Below, in pieces: positions 61,882-64,000 of a stretch of 64,000 bases of DNA. The stretch comes from Nonomuraea solani (GTDB lineage Bacteria; Actinomycetota; Actinomycetes; Streptosporangiales; Streptosporangiaceae). How positions within the stretch are numbered: the first letter of the stretch is position 1; every line of letters begins with the position of its first letter. The DNA is taken from the NCBI RefSeq assembly GCF_900108335.1, contig NZ_FNVT01000006.1, positions 124,001 to 188,000 of the forward strand, in the 5' to 3' direction. The notes below the pieces were generated by a model, which saw nothing but the letters and a program-made list of their open reading frames with translations, was not told where the DNA came from and did not search any database. Position numbers and translations under genes: made by a program.

Positions 61882-63179
61882 GCCTTCACCATCGGCCTGA
61901 GCCCGAGCTCTTCGGTCGGGACCCGGTAGGTCTCCCTGGCGGTCGCCACCGCGGCCACGTTGACCAGGCACAGCAGCGCCGTGATGAGCGCGACGCCGAA
62001 CCAGCTCCCCTGGCCGGTGCCGGCCACGGCGGTGGCCACCGTGGGCGCGAACCCGGCGATGGCGAAGCCGATCTGGGTGCCGACGGCCATGCCGGACAGG
62101 CGCACCCGGGTGGTGAACATCTCGCCGTAGAACGACGGCCACACGCCGCTGGTCGCACTGTGGACGACGCCGAACATCAGGATGCCCAGCACGAAGATCA
62201 GGGCGTAGCTGCCGATCGAGATCGACCAGAGGTAGGCGAACATCAGCACCGCGCAGCCCAGCGAGCCGCCGATGAAGACCGGCTTGCGGCCGATCCGGTC
62301 CGACAGCGTGCCCCACATCGGGATGGTGATCACGGCGGCGACGTTGGCCAGGACGCCCACCCACAGCATGGGGCCGCGTTCGAGGCCCATGGTGTTCACG
62401 GCGTAGGACAGGGCGTGCACGGTGAAGATCGTGCTCACCGAGGCGATCACCGCGGCCACGACCACGCGCAGCACGTCCTGCCAGTGCTCGCGGAAGAGCA
62501 CCGCGAGGGGCATCTTCGCGACGGTGTTGGTGGCGACCTCCTGCTCGAAGGCGGGGGTCTCCTCCAGCGTGCGGCGGATGACGAGCCCGACCGCGGCCAC
62601 CACCACGCTCAGCCAGAACGGCACCCGCCAGCCCCAGCTCAGCAGTTGCTCCTCGGGCAGCGCGGCGATGGGCAGGAAGATCGCGGTGGCGATGATCTGG
62701 CCGGCCTGGGTGCCGTTGAGGGTGAAGCTGGTGTAGTACGCGCGCCGCCCGGCCGGGGCGTGCTCCAGCGTCATGGAGTTGGCGCCCGCCTGCTCCCCCG
62801 AGACGGAGAAGCCCTGGAGGAGCCGGAGCAGCACGAGCAGGACGGGCGCGAGCATCCCGACCTCGTCGTAGGTGGGCAGGCAGCCGACGAGGAACGTCGA
62901 GACGCCCATCATCACCAGGGTCGAGACCAGCACCTTCTTGCGGCCGAACCGGTCGCCGATGTGCCCGAGGACCAGCGCGCCGACGGGCCTGGCCAGGTAG
63001 CCGACGCCGAAGGTGGCCAGGGCGAGCAGCGTGCTCGTCTCAGGAGCGGACGTGGGGAAGAAGATCTTGCCGAAGACCAGCGCGGCGGCGGTGCCGTAGA
63101 TGAAGAAGTCGTAGTACTCCAGGGCGCTGCCGATCCAGGCCGCCATGGCTGCTTTTCGTGGTTTTCCCTGCACCGTCAC
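61878..63179 (-). CDS. MFS transporter, metabolite:H+ symporter (MHS) family
   Basis: A 433-residue 12-helix carrier of the MHS type (ShiA, ProP, KgtP relatives). RKAAMAAWIGSALEYYDFFIYGTAAALVFGKIFFP is the MHS N-terminal signature. GHIGDRFGRKKVL is the loop 2-3 motif, LLQGFSVSGEQAGANSMTLEHAP follows helix 4, and SDRIGRKPV is the mirror motif in the second half. MHS carriers take up organic acids, betaines and similar anions with protons. The start is GTG 63179 with GAGGAGC upstream. The TetR element lies in its promoter. It is translated with the lactonase-like enzyme. Confidence 0.93.
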   Translation of the reverse strand: MTVQGKPRKAAMAAWIGSALEYYDFFIYGTAAALVFGKIFFPTSAPETSTLLALATFGVGYLARPVGALVLGHIGDRFGRKKVLVSTLVMMGVSTFLVGCLPTYDEVGMLAPVLLVLLRLLQGFSVSGEQAGANSMTLEHAPAGRRAYYTSFTLNGTQAGQIIATAIFLPIAALPEEQLLSWGWRVPFWLSVVVAAVGLVIRRTLEETPAFEQEVATNTVAKMPLAVLFREHWQDVLRVVVAAVIASVSTIFTVHALSYAVNTMGLERGPMLWVGVLANVAAVITIPMWGTLSDRIGRKPVFIGGSLGCAVLMFAYLWSISIGSYALIFVLGILMFGVVHSATSGVWPSFYGEMFTTRVRLSGMAVGTQIGFAIAGFAPTVATAVAGTGQGSWFGVALITALLCLVNVAAVATARETYRVPTEELGLRPMVKA

Positions 63180-63224
63180 AGAATGCTCCTCAGGCCAGAC
63201 AGAGGGAGTGGCGCGATGGCAGAA

Positions 63225-63250
63225 AACTAACTCACTGGTTCGTACATTAC
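63225..63250. promoter_or_regulatory. TetR regulon element, copy upstream of MFS/lactonase operon
   Basis: This is the second copy of the 26-bp element seen at 54445-54470 (AACTAAC...CATTAC, 21 of 26 bases shared). The core ACTCACTGGTTCGT (63230-63243) keeps the AC...AC..GT..GT skeleton. It lies 46 bp before the MFS start and downstream of the TetR gene. Confidence 0.75.
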
Positions 63251-63290
63251 AAGGGTGTTGCCGATCGGTTACCCACCGAACACTACGAAG

Positions 63291-63322
63291 TTACTGCAGC
63301 CCCGCGTTACTGGAGCCCCGCG
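63291..63322. repeat. tandem 16-bp repeats abutting the TetR stop codon
   Basis: TTACTGCAGCCCCGCG (63291-63306) and TTACTGGAGCCCCGCG (63307-63322) differ at one base. They are followed by TTATCGCTGCTCGGCG, whose first three bases are the TAA stop of the TetR gene on the minus strand. Each unit therefore brings another in-register TTA. Confidence 0.9.
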
Positions 63323-63979
63323 TTATCGCTGCTCGGCGTTGCCACAGAGATAGCCCACGACCATCTCGCCCACCATCCGCCGCAGCCGGGCCCGGTGCTC
63401 GGGCGCGGTCATGTCGCGGCCGAACAGGGCTCCGAACGTGTGCTGGTTGGCCACCCGGAAGAAGCAGAACGCGCTGATCATCATGTGCACGTCGATGGCG
63501 TCGGCCTCGGTGACGAAGTCGCCCGAGACCTGCCCGGCGTCGAGGATCCTGGAGATGAGGTCGAGCACCGGCGTGCCCAGGTTGGCCAGGGCCTCCGACT
63601 TGCGGATGTGCTCGGCCTGGTGGATGTTCTCGATCGAGACGAGCTGGATGAAGTCGCGGTGCGCGTCGTGGTGGTCGAACGTCAGCTCGGCCAGCGTCCT
63701 GATCGCGGCCACCGGCGCCAGGTGCTCCACGTCGACCGTGCGCTCGACCTCGCGCACCTCGGCGTAGGCCTTCTCCAGGACGGCGATGTAGAGCCGCTCC
63801 TTGCTGCCGAAGTAGTAGTAGATCATGCGCTTGGTGGTGCGCATGCGCTCGGCGATCTCGTCGACCCTGGCCCCGGCGTAACCGTGCCTGGCGAACTCGC
63901 TCTGCGCCACCTCAAGGATCTCCGCCTTCGTGCGGTCGGCGTCCCGCTGACGTTCGGAGGTGGCGGGCTGCGAGGTCAT
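63323..63979 (-). CDS. TetR/AcrR family regulator of the 54-63 kb island
   Basis: A 218-residue repressor. The HTH is at about residues 17-63 (AEILEVAQSEFARHGYAGARVDEIAERMRTTKRMIYYYFGSKERLYIAVLE). The C-terminal domain is of the TetR_C_6 kind (FDHHDAHRDFIQLVSIENIHQAEHIRKSEALANLGTPVLDLISRIL). It lies directly upstream of the MFS/lactonase operon on the same strand. Two copies of a 26-bp element, one before that operon and one before the ABC/quinoprotein operon, are the probable operators. The start ATG 63979 is 21 bp from the window edge, so its own promoter is not visible. Confidence 0.9.
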   Translation of the reverse strand: MTSQPATSERQRDADRTKAEILEVAQSEFARHGYAGARVDEIAERMRTTKRMIYYYFGSKERLYIAVLEKAYAEVREVERTVDVEHLAPVAAIRTLAELTFDHHDAHRDFIQLVSIENIHQAEHIRKSEALANLGTPVLDLISRILDAGQVSGDFVTEADAIDVHMMISAFCFFRVANQHTFGALFGRDMTAPEHRARLRRMVGEMVVGYLCGNAEQR

Positions 63980-64000
63980 CCGCCCATCATAGGCTGGCCC

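Overview
The window is chromosomal DNA from a high-G+C actinomycete. Third codon positions are almost all G or C, GTG starts are common, many genes overlap by 4 bp (GTGA/ATGA), and the families present (MT0933-type antitoxin, CU044_5270 proteins, MEDS/STAS regulators, S37 tripeptidyl aminopeptidase, CBM13-bearing secreted hydrolases) are typical of soil actinomycetes. The Streptosporangiaceae (for example Nonomuraea) are a reasonable guess, but this is inference. I see no rRNA, tRNA, CRISPR array, insertion sequence, phage gene or intergenic gap above 300 bp.

1-20.6 kb is mixed housekeeping and accessory content. It holds a partial cobyric acid synthase, an MFS carrier behind a palindromic promoter, an orphan antitoxin-like protein, SDR and aldo/keto reductases with MerR, TetR and LysR regulators, a frameshifted AlkA-like glycosylase, a membrane-anchored AA10 LPMO, and an ECF sigma factor with a CU044_5270 partner. 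It also holds a two-gene MEDS-STAS / kinase-STAS module, a GH35 galactosidase, a photolyase, a Dps, an S37 peptidase and a small kinase.

20.6-48.3 kb is a carbohydrate region. A secreted pectate lyase and pectin methylesterase share nearly identical CBM13 modules. They are followed by a DUF6493 protein, an RTX-repeat protein, a GT4 / glycogen-debranching pair, an idonate/gluconate dehydrogenase pair, a membrane-anchored trypsin-like protease, a DUF2264 protein with a divergent LacI regulator, and a LysR/metallo-hydrolase pair. The clearest unit is 39.4-47.4 kb: a GH42 beta-galactosidase, a sugar ABC transporter (permease, permease, binding protein), a secreted GH5-CBM13 enzyme and a LacI regulator, tied together by three copies of one palindromic operator. 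I read it as a beta-galactan (probably arabinogalactan) uptake locus. A secreted ThuA-domain protein ends the region.

48.3-64 kb looks like one catabolic island under two regulators. An IclR gene and an inverted-repeat array separate a CoA-transferase / citrate-synthase-fold lyase operon from an aldehyde dehydrogenase / ThDP-enzyme operon. Next comes a branched-chain-amino-acid-type ABC importer (with fused permease-ATPase) followed by a PQQ dehydrogenase that carries a C-terminal cupredoxin-like domain. Converging on it are a lactonase-like hydrolase, an MHS-type MFS transporter and a TetR regulator. Two copies of a 26-bp element, one before each transport operon, link the importer/quinoprotein genes to the MFS/lactonase genes. 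The substrate is unknown, and this is the best candidate here for an undescribed pathway.

A cross-cutting oddity is that short tandem duplications sit exactly across or against stop codons at five separate genes.
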